From positions 1 to 10,285 of the forward strand of contig CAIVOB010000145.1 of NCBI GenBank assembly GCA_903907475.1: 10,285 nt of DNA, written 5' to 3'. Under the pieces are notes generated by a model. That model made no database searches and was not told where the DNA came from. It saw only the letters and a program-made list of their open reading frames with translations. This stretch comes from Candidatus Omnitrophota bacterium (GTDB lineage Bacteria > Omnitrophota > Gorgyraeia > Gygaellales > Profunditerraquicolaceae). Shown here piece by piece: positions 1 to 6,826 of the stretch. A program made the translations under genes and the position numbers. Each line of letters begins with the position of its first letter. Within the stretch, counting starts at the first letter, position 1.

Positions 1-1
1 A

Positions 2-865
2 ATCTGGGCTTCTTTTTTTAATTTTGTTGCCTTTCTTTTCTTCGGCCTGCATGTGGCCAATACTATTGGTAAGGGGATTATTGATATAAATATCGTTGAT
101 AAAGCGATAATCTTCGGCGCGTTGATTGGCGCCTGCGGTTGGAATGTTTTGACCTGGTATCTTGGTTTGCCGACAAGTTCTTCACATGCTCTAATTGGGG
201 GTATGATCGGCGCGGCTTTAGTTAAATCTGGTACCGGGTCGTTGGTTTGGCAAGGCATTATTAAAACGGTTATTTTTATTTTTGTTTCCCCGATCGTGGG
301 GTTGTTACTAGGGCTTACGATTGGTATTATTATTTACTGGCTATTTCGTAAAAGTACACCTTTTAAAGTGGATCATATTTTTCGTAAGGGGCAGTTGGTT
401 TCCGCGGCTTTATATAGTTTAGGCCATGGCGGTAATGATGCGCAAAAAACGATGGGCATTATTGCGAGTTTACTTTTTAGCGCGGGGCTCTTGGGAAATA
501 AATTCTATATTCCTTTTTGGGTGGTGCTTGCTTGTCAGGCAGCGATTGCCTTGGGAACGATGTTTGGTGGTTGGCGCATTGTTAAGACGATGGGGCAGAA
601 GGTCGTAAAATTAAAACCGGTTGATGGTTTTTGCGCTGAGACCGGTGCGGCCCTGACTTTGTTTACTTCTTCTTGTTTTGGAATTCCGGTTAGCACGACA
701 CATACTATTACCGGTTCGATTATTGGTGTCGGTTCGCTGAAACGTTTAAGTGCGGTGAGATGGGGCGTAGCCAGAGGAATAATTTGGGCTTGGCTATTGA
801 CTATTCCTTGCTCTGCTTTGATCGCGGCTTTAGCGTATAAAATCGCGTTAATTATAAAAATATAA
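2..865 (+). CDS. pit: PiT-family inorganic phosphate transporter (5' end missing)
   Basis: Integral inner-membrane low-affinity phosphate permease of the PiT family, normally symporting phosphate, often as a metal complex, with a cation. The reading frame is already open at base 2 and reads IWASFFNFVAFLFFGLHVAN before continuing, so the GTG at 53 is an internal Val codon and the true start lies upstream of the window. About 287 codons are visible of a family usually longer than 320. The family hallmarks are present in both inverted halves: VANTIGKG (near nt 53-76), PTSSSHALIGG (near 170-205), the signature GHGGNDAQKTMG (near 422-457), and the partner motif PVSTTHTITGS (near 688-720). Many hydrophobic helices alternate with these motifs. 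A DUF47/PhoU-like gene often accompanies this family, but none can be seen because the upstream side is cut off. The next gene begins directly after the stop codon. Family assignment is secure; ion specificity is not determined. Confidence 0.95.
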   Translation: MWASFFNFVAFLFFGLHVANTIGKGIIDINIVDKAIIFGALIGACGWNVLTWYLGLPTSSSHALIGGMIGAALVKSGTGSLVWQGIIKTVIFIFVSPIVGLLLGLTIGIIIYWLFRKSTPFKVDHIFRKGQLVSAALYSLGHGGNDAQKTMGIIASLLFSAGLLGNKFYIPFWVVLACQAAIALGTMFGGWRIVKTMGQKVVKLKPVDGFCAETGAALTLFTSSCFGIPVSTTHTITGSIIGVGSLKRLSAVRWGVARGIIWAWLLTIPCSALIAALAYKIALIIKI

Positions 866-1150
866 ATGAAAAAAATAAGTTTATTAGTTCTAATTTTAAT
901 TCCGATCGTAATAATTTCCTTTGTGATCTTTACGAAAGCGATTTGTGAAGATGAAGATTTTGTTTTTGATAGCTTAATTAATAATAGCGATTATTTTAGA
1001 TATAAGGAACTTTTTTCCGGAGTGCTAGCGCTTTCGGCAATTTTCTATGTTTGTTATAATGTTTTGGTCCCCCCGAAGTCGATTATGGTGTATTTAGGCA
1101 GATATGAAAAATCACCTCCGCGGAATTCCCTAATTTCTAGCTTTAGTTAA
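866..1150 (+). CDS. small two-helix membrane protein, unknown function
   Basis: A 94-residue protein whose ATG follows the transporter stop codon with no intervening base, so translation is probably coupled; no Shine-Dalgarno site is visible. Residues 3-25 form a strongly hydrophobic segment that could be a signal anchor, followed by a short acidic stretch (EDEDFVFD, residues 28-35) and a second hydrophobic segment at about residues 48-68. The tail (residues 69-94) is basic and proline-containing. I recognise no family. The position immediately after a phosphate permease suggests an accessory role for the transporter or simple co-transcription, but the sequence itself shows neither. Low-GC codon use matches its neighbours. 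It is probably a real gene, given its start with MKK, the hydrophobic N terminus and the tight spacing, though a short lineage-specific frame of this kind could still be spurious. Confidence 0.6.
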   Translation: MKKISLLVLILIPIVIISFVIFTKAICEDEDFVFDSLINNSDYFRYKELFSGVLALSAIFYVCYNVLVPPKSIMVYLGRYEKSPPRNSLISSFS

Positions 1151-1206
1151 AATCAAATCACGATTTAATATTATTAATAATTCACTTTTTAAAAAAGGAT
1201 ACTTAA

Positions 1207-1536
1207 ATGAAAAAAAATATTTTTATTTTAGCAGTAGCAGTTTTAGTATTGGGAATGACGGGATTAACTTTTGCTCAGACTGCGGCGGTTGTGGCAAAGA
1301 ATGTTGAAGTTAAGACTTATGCCGTCAAAGGTAAAATTGTTACCATTGATACAAAGCAAAATGAAATAGTGATTAAAGAAAATAAAACCGATTTAGAAAA
1401 AACAATTATCGCGGATGCGAATATTATTGCATCATTCAAGGTCGGGGATGAAGTGAAAGCTACGCTTAAGGAAGGCAGTAATGTGGCGATAAGCGTTAAG
1501 AAGCATGTTAGAAAAGTAGAACCGAAGCAAAAATAA
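1207..1536 (+). CDS. small exported protein, probable small beta-barrel domain
   Basis: A 109-residue protein with a clear Sec signal peptide: Lys-rich start (MKKN), hydrophobic core to about residue 21, and a likely cleavage site after TFA at about residue 23. The mature part has alternating beta-type segments (YAVKGKIVTID, EIVIKE, KTIIAD) followed by FKVGDEVKATLKEGSNVAISVKK and a basic tail. The pattern 'G-x-I-x-x-I-D...G-D-x-V' is typical of small OB-like or DUF5666/CusF-type periplasmic domains, but no metal-binding Met/His/Trp set like that of CusF is visible, so no function is assigned. AAGGAT at 1195-1200, 6 nt before the ATG, is a good ribosome binding site. It is 56 nt after the preceding gene and is followed by a strong terminator, so it ends a transcription unit. 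I saw no convincing promoter of its own. Confidence 0.75.
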   Translation: MKKNIFILAVAVLVLGMTGLTFAQTAAVVAKNVEVKTYAVKGKIVTIDTKQNEIVIKENKTDLEKTIIADANIIASFKVGDEVKATLKEGSNVAISVKKHVRKVEPKQK

Positions 1537-1551
1537 TTTGCATTAGTGTTT

Positions 1552-1593
1552 AAAAGGCCGTTTTCTTTTTCTTGGGAAACGGCCTTTTTGTTT
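1552..1593 (+). terminator. intrinsic terminator after the exported-protein gene
   Basis: The arms AAAAGGCCGTTT (1552-1563) and AAACGGCCTTTT (1577-1588) pair perfectly over 12 bp, and a G-T plus a C-G pair can extend the stem inward. The 3' arm runs into a T-rich tract (1585-1593, one G). This is a textbook Rho-independent terminator, and it separates the transporter-side genes from the SDR gene. Confidence 0.93.
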
Positions 1594-1649
1594 AGAATAT
1601 TGCGCCCTAAATTATTAAACCTTATTAATTTTTATCGTTCGGGTAATCC

Positions 1650-1678
1650 TTGATAAATGTTTCATTCAGCTTTATAAT
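1650..1678 (+). promoter_or_regulatory. sigma70-type promoter for the SDR-fold gene
   Basis: TTGATA (1650-1655) is separated by 17 bp from a perfect TATAAT (1673-1678). The expected start site is near 1685, which gives an untranslated leader of roughly 88 nt before the ATG at 1773. It lies just downstream of the terminator at 1552-1593, which supports an independent transcription unit. This is a prediction from consensus match and placement only. Confidence 0.75.
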
Positions 1679-1772
1679 GTCTTCTTGCAAGAAAGAAAAG
1701 TTTTCGTGAGTGTTTGTTAATGATAATTTAAAGTAATATATTTGAAATTTATTTAGAAAAGGTGCGAAGAAA

Positions 1773-3326
1773 ATGGAATTTAAAGGATTAAAAGGCGCAA
1801 AATATTCTGCTGAAGAAATTCAAGCCTGTATTGCGGTGCTTAAGAATTTAGTCAGTGATACGCAAGAGATAAATTTTTTAACTAAGGAGCAACGAATCGC
1901 TTTAATGACGGTTGCCGGGCAACTGTCGCGTCCGAATCGTGACGAGATAAATAAGCGCAAAAGAGAAGGCCGTCGTTTTAGCCGCCAAAAAATTATAAAT
2001 TATGAGAAAAGTATCCGGGCATCGACTGGAATTCGCAGCGCTCGGGAAACGGCAGTTTTTTCTGCGCCGTTAAAAATCTCTCAGGCAGAAAACACCGCGC
2101 AAAATAAAAGACCGGAACTAATTACCCCTCGGGCTTGTTATATTTGTAAAGCTGAGTTTAAGAAATTACATTTTTTTTATGATGCTTTATGTCCGGATTG
2201 CGCGGATTTTAATTATCAAAAACGTTTTCAGTCCGCTCCGCTTAATGGCCAGATAGCCTTAATTACCGGTTCGCGTTTAAAGATTGGATATCAAGCGACC
2301 TTAATGATGTTGCGTGCTGGGGCAGAGGTAATTGCGACGACCCGTTTTCCGGTAGATTCGGCAATGCGCTTTGCCAAGGAGTCTGATTTTGCGCAGTGGA
2401 AGAGCCGGTTGCATATTTATGGATTAGATTTGCGGCATACACCAAGCGTGGATCTTTTTTGTAATTATATTAAACAAAAATATGCGCGTTTGGATTTATT
2501 AATTAATAATGCCGCGCAGACGGTGCGCCGGCCGCCGGGATTTTACGCGCATTTAATGGATAAAGAAAATATTGCTTTTAAAGATTTACCGGAAGATGCG
2601 CGCCTGTTACTTAATCCTTTTGAAGAATGCAAACGCAAGCTGGCGGGAGTTTCTGCATCTGAAGATGTAAAAGATTCACAGTTGGCATTAACTTGGAATG
2701 GTAAAGCTCCGGGGATCGGACTTTTGGCATCGGCGCGGCTATCGCAAGTTCCTTATGCGTATGACCATACTTTATCGACCGAAAAAGTTTTTCCTAGCGG
2801 TAAATTAGACGCGGATTTACAGCAAATAGATTTGCGTCAAACGAATAGCTGGAGGCTTCCTTTAGGCCAGGTGCCGATTGCGGAGATGATTGAGATTCAA
2901 TTGGTAAATGCTATCGCGCCATTCGTTCTATGCAATAGTTTATCGGAAATGATGAAACGTCAGATTACCGGACAGAAACATATTGTCAATGTCTCGGCGA
3001 TGGAAGGTAAATTTTCGCGCTATGTTAAAACCGAACGCCATCCGCATACCAATATGGCCAAGGCGGCTTTAAATATGTTAACGCATACCTCTTCGATTGA
3101 TCTAGCAAAAAACGGAATTTTTATGAATTCGGTTGATACCGGGTGGGTGACGGATGAGGATCCGGCGGCACTTTCACTACGCAAACAAGAACGGCATGAT
3201 TTTCAACCGCCCTTGGATATTGTTGACGGAGCAGCGCGCGTCTGCGATCCGTTTTTCGACGGAATAAATACCGGTAAACACTGGTCAGGGAAGTTCCTGA
3301 AGGATTATTTTCCCATCGCTTGGTAG
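1773..3326 (+). CDS. zinc-motif SDR-fold (Rossmann) protein with atypical active site
   Basis: A 517-residue protein, about twice the length of a classical short-chain dehydrogenase. Residues 1-118 are a charged, mostly helical region with no recognised domain. A Cys4 motif follows (C122-x2-C125 and C140-x2-C143), a likely zinc-binding knuckle. A Rossmann domain then starts near residue 158: [16 protein letters not shown] (157-172) is the cofactor-loop motif, [11 protein letters not shown] (240-250) is the SDR NNAG motif, and NVSAMEGK (406-413) carries the usual catalytic Ser (S408). The expected Tyr-x3-Lys reads T426-N-M-A-K430, so Lys is kept and Tyr is replaced by Thr. About 110 extra residues (254-370) lie between NNAA and the following helix. 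AAGGTG at 1759-1764 supports the ATG at 1773. The gene stands alone behind its own promoter. The fold is clear, but substrate and even catalytic activity are unknown. I recall related long SDR-like proteins with an HTNMAK-type motif elsewhere, including plants, from memory only. Confidence 0.85.
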   Translation: MEFKGLKGAKYSAEEIQACIAVLKNLVSDTQEINFLTKEQRIALMTVAGQLSRPNRDEINKRKREGRRFSRQKIINYEKSIRASTGIRSARETAVFSAPLKISQAENTAQNKRPELITPRACYICKAEFKKLHFFYDALCPDCADFNYQKRFQSAPLNGQIALITGSRLKIGYQATLMMLRAGAEVIATTRFPVDSAMRFAKESDFAQWKSRLHIYGLDLRHTPSVDLFCNYIKQKYARLDLLINNAAQTVRRPPGFYAHLMDKENIAFKDLPEDARLLLNPFEECKRKLAGVSASEDVKDSQLALTWNGKAPGIGLLASARLSQVPYAYDHTLSTEKVFPSGKLDADLQQIDLRQTNSWRLPLGQVPIAEMIEIQLVNAIAPFVLCNSLSEMMKRQITGQKHIVNVSAMEGKFSRYVKTERHPHTNMAKAALNMLTHTSSIDLAKNGIFMNSVDTGWVTDEDPAALSLRKQERHDFQPPLDIVDGAARVCDPFFDGINTGKHWSGKFLKDYFPIAW

Positions 3327-3358
3327 AAAGCTCCTTCGTGTTATTCGCCGATTAAAAT

Positions 3359-3372
3359 TTTTTAATTAAAAA
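3359..3372. repeat. AT-only palindrome upstream of the sensor-gene promoter
   Basis: TTTTTAATTAAAAA is a perfect 14-bp palindrome that starts 33 nt after the SDR stop codon and ends 12 bp before the -35 box at 3385. It has no GC stem, so it is a poor terminator. An UP-like element or protein-binding site is possible, and in AT-rich DNA chance is also a fair explanation. Confidence 0.3.
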
Positions 3373-3384
3373 GGAATATAACTA

Positions 3385-3412
3385 TTGCTGAAAATTTGGG
3401 AGTTGGTATAAT
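3385..3412 (+). promoter_or_regulatory. sigma70-type promoter for the sensor/receiver/pabB gene row
   Basis: TTGCTG (3385-3390), a 16-bp spacer and a perfect TATAAT (3407-3412) place the expected start near 3419, only about 14 nt before the ATG at 3433. The ribosome binding site AAAGGAAAG (3421-3429) would sit at the extreme 5' end of the transcript. It is the only convincing promoter I see for the five genes to 6748. Confidence 0.65.
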
Positions 3413-3432
3413 ATTTCTTAAAAGGAAAGAAA

Positions 3433-4095
3433 ATGAAACGATTTTTAGCGGTTTTTATTACGACAATAATATTTTTATTCGCGATAGGGAATTTTGTTTT
3501 TTCTCAATACCGTTTAAAAAGTGCTTTTCAACAGACGCGTGAACGTTTGATGCTCATTGCTGCCAATGCGGCTGTCGGTATTGATGTGGAAACTTTGCAG
3601 AAAGTGCCATTAGTGCAAAGAGGGGAAGCGAGTGCCGAGTATCAGGCGATTGCCCGGAAACTAGAGCAGGTGAAAAAAATAAATCCTTTACTTAAATATG
3701 TTTATATTATGACTGCTACCGATCAGCCGGGTATTTTGCAATATGTGGTTGATGCTGATCCTTTGCCGCAAATAATTACTGCTCATTGTGCGACGGCTCT
3801 TCCGGGAGATAAATATGACGCGCGAGAATTACCGGAGTTAATTAACGCTTATGACCGCCCGACGGCGGATAGAAAAGTTTCTACGGATATTTGGGGAACA
3901 TTTATTTCCGGTTATGCTCCGATTCAAGATGCGTCTGGAAAACCAGTAGCAATTTTAGGCCTTGATACTGATGCTACTTGGGTGGGGTTAATGCAAAAAG
4001 ATCTTAAATTTTCCGGTGTGATTGCCATCGTCACAGGTTTATTATTTTTCTTAGCGCTGATCATTTTTATATTTCGTTCTAGAATCGTTCCTTAA
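3433..4095 (+). CDS. membrane-anchored Cache-like extracytoplasmic sensor without output domain
   Basis: A 220-residue protein with one transmembrane helix at each end (residues 4-24 and 194-215) and a periplasmic domain between them. That domain resembles the single Cache/PDC-type sensors attached to GGDEF, HD-GYP and histidine-kinase proteins. Recognisable blocks are LKYVYIM (87-93), QYVVDADP (103-110), PGDKYDA (124-130) and TDIWGTFISGYAPI with SGKPVAILGLDTDA (151-181), the last being the typical core strand and ligand-pocket region. After the second helix only RSRIVP remains before the TAA, so no HAMP, kinase, cyclase or methyl-accepting domain follows. No frameshift remnant is visible in the 13 nt before the next gene, a receiver-only regulator. 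It probably senses a small molecule outside the cytoplasm and signals through a partner encoded elsewhere. AAAGGAAAG at 3421-3429 supports the start. Fold assignment is by pattern; ligand unknown. Confidence 0.8.
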   Translation: MKRFLAVFITTIIFLFAIGNFVFSQYRLKSAFQQTRERLMLIAANAAVGIDVETLQKVPLVQRGEASAEYQAIARKLEQVKKINPLLKYVYIMTATDQPGILQYVVDADPLPQIITAHCATALPGDKYDARELPELINAYDRPTADRKVSTDIWGTFISGYAPIQDASGKPVAILGLDTDATWVGLMQKDLKFSGVIAIVTGLLFFLALIIFIFRSRIVP

Positions 4096-4108
4096 CATAA
4101 GGGAAAAG

Positions 4109-4495
4109 ATGTCGAAGAAAATATTGATTATTGACGATGAAAAAGATTTTATTAAGTTATTAAAGCTTAATCTGGAGGCAAAGGGAGGATATGAAGTTTT
4201 GGCTTTATTAAATGCTAATGATATTATTCCTCAAGTGCATCAATTTAAACCGGATATTATTCTTTTAGATATTTTAATGCCGGGGATTAAAGGCCTTGAG
4301 GCTTGTGAAATACTTAATCACGATGCGAGCGGATCCGGAATTCCGATTATTATACTTTCGGCGTTATGTAAAGATATTGATAAGCTTAAGGCTTATAAAG
4401 CAGGGGCGGTGGATTATTTAGAAAAACCGATCGAAATTGGGTATTTAGTGGATAGAATTGAGAAACATCTGCGCTTAAAAAATTCCCCGAAGTAG
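4109..4495 (+). CDS. receiver-only response regulator (CheY/Spo0F-like)
   Basis: A 128-residue protein that is one complete REC domain with no DNA-binding or enzymatic output. Conserved receiver residues are all present: acidic pair D9-D10, phosphoacceptor D54 in ILLDILMPGIKG, S84 in the Thr/Ser switch position (IILSA), and K106 in the LEKP motif. Such single-domain regulators act as phosphorelay intermediates or bind partners directly, like CheY. It starts 13 nt after the sensor gene with a good AAGGGA site (4099-4104), so the two are almost certainly co-transcribed. Neither protein contains a histidine kinase, so the phosphodonor must be encoded elsewhere. Sequence support for family and catalytic competence is strong; the pathway is not known. 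Confidence 0.93.
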   Translation: MSKKILIIDDEKDFIKLLKLNLEAKGGYEVLALLNANDIIPQVHQFKPDIILLDILMPGIKGLEACEILNHDASGSGIPIIILSALCKDIDKLKAYKAGAVDYLEKPIEIGYLVDRIEKHLRLKNSPK

Positions 4496-4511
4496 TAATA
4501 GAACTGCGAGC

Positions 4512-4961
4512 GTGAAATTGAAGTGGAAATTTAAGAAAATTATTGTTAGTTTGGTGAGGTTAAATAATTCACCGCCGGAGATTGCTTTGGGTGTTGCCAT
4601 CGGCGTATTTATCGGTATCCTCCCTGTTTATGGTTTACATACTGTGTTAGTGATTTTAGCGGCTATTTTGGTGCGTCCGGCAAATAAAATCGCGATTCTT
4701 CTGGGCACGAATATTTCTTTGCCTCCGACTGTTCCGATAATTACTTGGAGTGGCTATGAAATAGGAAGATTTATTTTGCGGGGCAATTTTGAACCCTTAA
4801 GTTGGGGATTTTTTAAAACGTTAACCTGGCAAAAGATTTATAGTCATTACCAGCCGTTGTTTCTAGGGAGTGTGATTTTGGGAGCTCTTTGCGCCTCAGT
4901 AGCTTATTTAGTGACATTTTTTATCGTTAAAGGAGTTAAATCCCGCAAACAACATGCTTGA
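4512..4961 (+). CDS. DUF2062 family membrane protein
   Basis: A 149-residue inner-membrane protein. Residues 17-47, starting LNNSPPEIALGVAIGVFIGI and continuing through LPVYGLHT, match the DUF2062 pattern (short basic N terminus, S-P-x-x-I-A-L-G-x-x-x-G-x-F-I-G, then PxxGxxT). A second block, LLGTNISLPPTVPII (63-77), is the family's conserved G-T-x-x-x-x-P-x-T-x-P region. Hydrophobic helices lie at about 24-54, 60-78 and 116-139. The biochemical role of the family is not established; members occur alone or fused to glycosyltransferases. The start is a GTG with no clear Shine-Dalgarno site, 16 nt after the receiver gene. A TTG two codons later is the alternative. It overlaps the next gene by 8 nt, so translation of the two is probably coupled. 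Confidence 0.85.
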   Translation: MKLKWKFKKIIVSLVRLNNSPPEIALGVAIGVFIGILPVYGLHTVLVILAAILVRPANKIAILLGTNISLPPTVPIITWSGYEIGRFILRGNFEPLSWGFFKTLTWQKIYSHYQPLFLGSVILGALCASVAYLVTFFIVKGVKSRKQHA

Positions 4962-5616
4962 AGAATCTCATTTTTTAATTCGGAAGTTTGAGGGGCGCGA
5001 CCGAGAGGCTTTGCGGCAGATTATGCATGATACGGCATTTATGGGCCAGAGCGCGGAAATATTTTTTCAAGGCCGAGAAGTTTTTACGGATGCTCTAACT
5101 TTATATTTTACGGATTATGAACCGGAATCTTCTTGGGTGGCGGAAGTAAATTCGGAAATCGTCGGTTGTTTAATCGGAACACAGGACAAAAGAAAAGCAG
5201 AAGCTATTTTTAAGAATAAGATTTTCTTTAGTTTATTATGGAGAGCTTTTAAAAATGGGGTTTTTTGGAGAAAAAAGAATATTATTTTTCTTCTTTCTTG
5301 TTTGAAGGATGCGCTGAAAGGAAATTTTGTCGCCCCGGATTTTACAGCGCTTTATCCGGCGACTTTGCACATTAATGTTAAAGCCGGTTTTCGAGGTAGA
5401 AATATTGGGTCCGGGTTAATGCGGGCTTTTTTAAGTTATTTAAAAGAAAATAACATTGCTGGCGTGCATCTGGCGACGATGTCCCAAGCCGGCGCCGATT
5501 TTTTCACTCAAGAATCATTTCAACTTTTATATACTGGGTCGCGGTCGTATTTTAGGCATATTTTGGGTAAAGATGTCATGCTTTATATTTATGGATTAAA
5601 GTTAGAATGTTTTTAA
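4954..5616 (+). CDS. GNAT-family N-acetyltransferase
   Basis: A 220-residue acetyl-CoA-dependent acyltransferase. The N-terminal strand-helix (FLIRKFEGRDREALRQI, 7-23) is typical of the fold. SSWVAEVNSEIVGCLIG (59-75) is the central beta-hairpin, and LHINVKAGFRGRNIGSGLM (138-156) is motif A with the acetyl-CoA pyrophosphate loop R149-N-I-G152-S-G154. HLATMSQAGADFFTQESFQ (172-190) is motif B, with the usual 'F...GF' like ending. An insertion at about residues 84-128 is rich in aromatic and basic residues and might touch membrane or RNA, which is speculation. The ATG overlaps the DUF2062 stop by 8 nt. The nearest AAAGGAG lies more than 15 nt upstream, so coupled translation is likely. Substrate cannot be told from sequence; small molecules, aminoacyl groups or proteins are all possible. 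Confidence 0.88.
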   Translation: MLEESHFLIRKFEGRDREALRQIMHDTAFMGQSAEIFFQGREVFTDALTLYFTDYEPESSWVAEVNSEIVGCLIGTQDKRKAEAIFKNKIFFSLLWRAFKNGVFWRKKNIIFLLSCLKDALKGNFVAPDFTALYPATLHINVKAGFRGRNIGSGLMRAFLSYLKENNIAGVHLATMSQAGADFFTQESFQLLYTGSRSYFRHILGKDVMLYIYGLKLECF

Positions 5617-5629
5617 TTTATTCCTTCCG

Positions 5630-6748
5630 ATGCAAGTTTTAACTCAATTTGAAAGAAAATCTCTTTTTTTTAAAAAGCCCGAAGCGATTATCGCTTGTTT
5701 TAATTTCCAAACTTTTTTAGCTTGTTTTCGGGAACTGGAAACGGCTTTAAAGCGCGGTTATTATTTAGCGGGCTGGTTTGCTTATGAAGCGGGAAATTGT
5801 TTTGAAGAAAAATTAAAGCAGAATAAAGAATATGATTTTCCGCTGATTTATTTTGGAGTTTACAAGGCTCCTGAAATTAAGGCCTTTAATATGCGGCCGG
5901 TCGTTCTTACCAAGCTGCCGGAAGAGCTGCATTTAAATATTAAGCGTGAAGAATATTCTTCAGTTATTGGTGCTATTCGCGAGTATATTGCTAAAGGCGA
6001 TGTTTATCAAATTACCTATTGTATTAAATTATTATTCAAGTTCCAGGGCGATGCTTTTAAATTGTATCAGCGGTTATTGAGAGATCAACCCGTTCCGTAT
6101 CCGGCTTTTATCAAATCCGCTAAATTTAATATTTTATCGCTTTCTCCGGAAATGTTTCTAAAAAAGCAGGCAACGCAGATTATGACAAAGCCGATGAAGG
6201 GAACTTGGCCCAGAGGGCAGGGAAAATTCGTGGATTTTATTGCGCCGTTACGCTTAAAGTTTGATGTCAAGAATCGGGCGGAAAATGTGATGATTGCGGA
6301 CTTATTAAGGAATGATTTAGGGAGAATAGGAGAAAAAATTAAAGCTCCGCGGCTTTTTGAAGTTGCCCGGTATAGAACTCTTTGTCAAATGACTTCGACC
6401 GTGAAGGCCAAAGTAGCGCCAGATATTTCGCTTTATAAGCTTTTGGCGGCGGTTTTTCCTTCAGGATCAGTTACCGGAGCGCCAAAGATTCGCGCGATGG
6501 AGATTATTAGTGGCTTAGAAAAAGAGGAGCGTCAGATTTATACCGGAGCGATTGGGTATATCACTCCGGATAAAGATTTGTTTTTCAATATTCCGATTCG
6601 GACGATTTTAATTCAGGGAGACAATGCTCAGATGGGGATCGGAGGTGGAATCGTTTGGGATTCTACTCCTGAAGGTGAATGGGATGAAGGCTTACTTAAG
6701 GCAAAATTTCTTACCGCGCTAGCCAAAAGGCCTTTTATCCCTGGTTGA
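5630..6748 (+). CDS. pabB: aminodeoxychorismate synthase component I
   Basis: A 372-residue chorismate-utilising enzyme that converts chorismate plus ammonia to 4-amino-4-deoxychorismate in p-aminobenzoate and folate synthesis. Family motifs run in order: YYLAGWFAYEAG (44-55) typical of short PabB, GDVYQITY (123-130), LSPEMF (171-176), KPMKGTWPRG (187-196), RAENVMIADLLRNDLGR (216-232), FPSGSVTGAPKIRAMEII (276-293), and a Gly-rich end MGIGGGIVWDS (335-345). The Lys in P-M-K-G-T marks PabB; anthranilate synthase TrpE has Ala there. It is shorter than the 450-residue PabB of enterobacteria and resembles forms often fused or adjacent to PabC lyase. Neither pabC nor a pabA glutaminase is in the window. 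The ATG lies 13 nt after the acetyltransferase stop and no Shine-Dalgarno site precedes it, so re-initiation by terminating ribosomes is likely. The stop codon overlaps an inverted repeat described separately. Confidence 0.92.
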   Translation: MQVLTQFERKSLFFKKPEAIIACFNFQTFLACFRELETALKRGYYLAGWFAYEAGNCFEEKLKQNKEYDFPLIYFGVYKAPEIKAFNMRPVVLTKLPEELHLNIKREEYSSVIGAIREYIAKGDVYQITYCIKLLFKFQGDAFKLYQRLLRDQPVPYPAFIKSAKFNILSLSPEMFLKKQATQIMTKPMKGTWPRGQGKFVDFIAPLRLKFDVKNRAENVMIADLLRNDLGRIGEKIKAPRLFEVARYRTLCQMTSTVKAKVAPDISLYKLLAAVFPSGSVTGAPKIRAMEIISGLEKEERQIYTGAIGYITPDKDLFFNIPIRTILIQGDNAQMGIGGGIVWDSTPEGEWDEGLLKAKFLTALAKRPFIPG

Positions 6749-6767
6749 GCGGTAAAATAATAACGAT

Positions 6768-6787
6768 AGTTATAGTTGACAATAACT
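6768..6787. promoter_or_regulatory. dyad flanking the -35 box, possible operator
   Basis: AGTTAT (6768-6773) and ATAACT (6782-6787) form a 6-bp inverted repeat around AGTTGACA, which contains the -35 hexamer of the helicase promoter. Such placement is typical of repressor or activator sites, but a 6-bp AT-rich dyad can occur by chance and I recognise no regulator consensus. Confidence 0.35.
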
Positions 6788-6803
6788 GTGAAAGGTGTAT
6801 AAT
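6776..6803 (+). promoter_or_regulatory. consensus sigma70 promoter of the helicase leader
   Basis: TTGACA (6776-6781) and TATAAT (6798-6803) both match the sigma70 consensus perfectly, with a 16-bp spacer. Expected transcription start is near 6810. The start codon of the next gene is about 245 nt further on, so the transcript has a long leader, with a terminator-like hairpin close to its 5' end. It is the strongest promoter match in the window. Confidence 0.85.
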
Positions 6804-6826
6804 AAACAAAAGATTAGGGGAATTTT

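Noticed and set aside
426..608. 60-codon plus-strand frame inside the phosphate transporter.
   Set aside because: It is a shadow frame fully inside a well-supported gene, rich in Arg/Trp and without any family signal.
1625..1819. Minus-strand open stretch of about 64 codons, with a protein-like end (LQEDIIKLNETFIKDYPNDKN).
   Set aside because: No ATG start or ribosome binding site is visible, it is antisense to the SDR gene start, and it covers the promoter at 1650-1678. It might be the decayed end of an old gene, but AT-rich chance is enough to explain it.
2263..2445. 60-codon minus-strand frame inside the SDR gene.
   Set aside because: It is antisense to the Rossmann motif region of a clear gene, with no ribosome binding site or family match.
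6085..6270. 61-codon minus-strand frame inside pabB.
   Set aside because: It is antisense to conserved PabB motifs and has no independent support.
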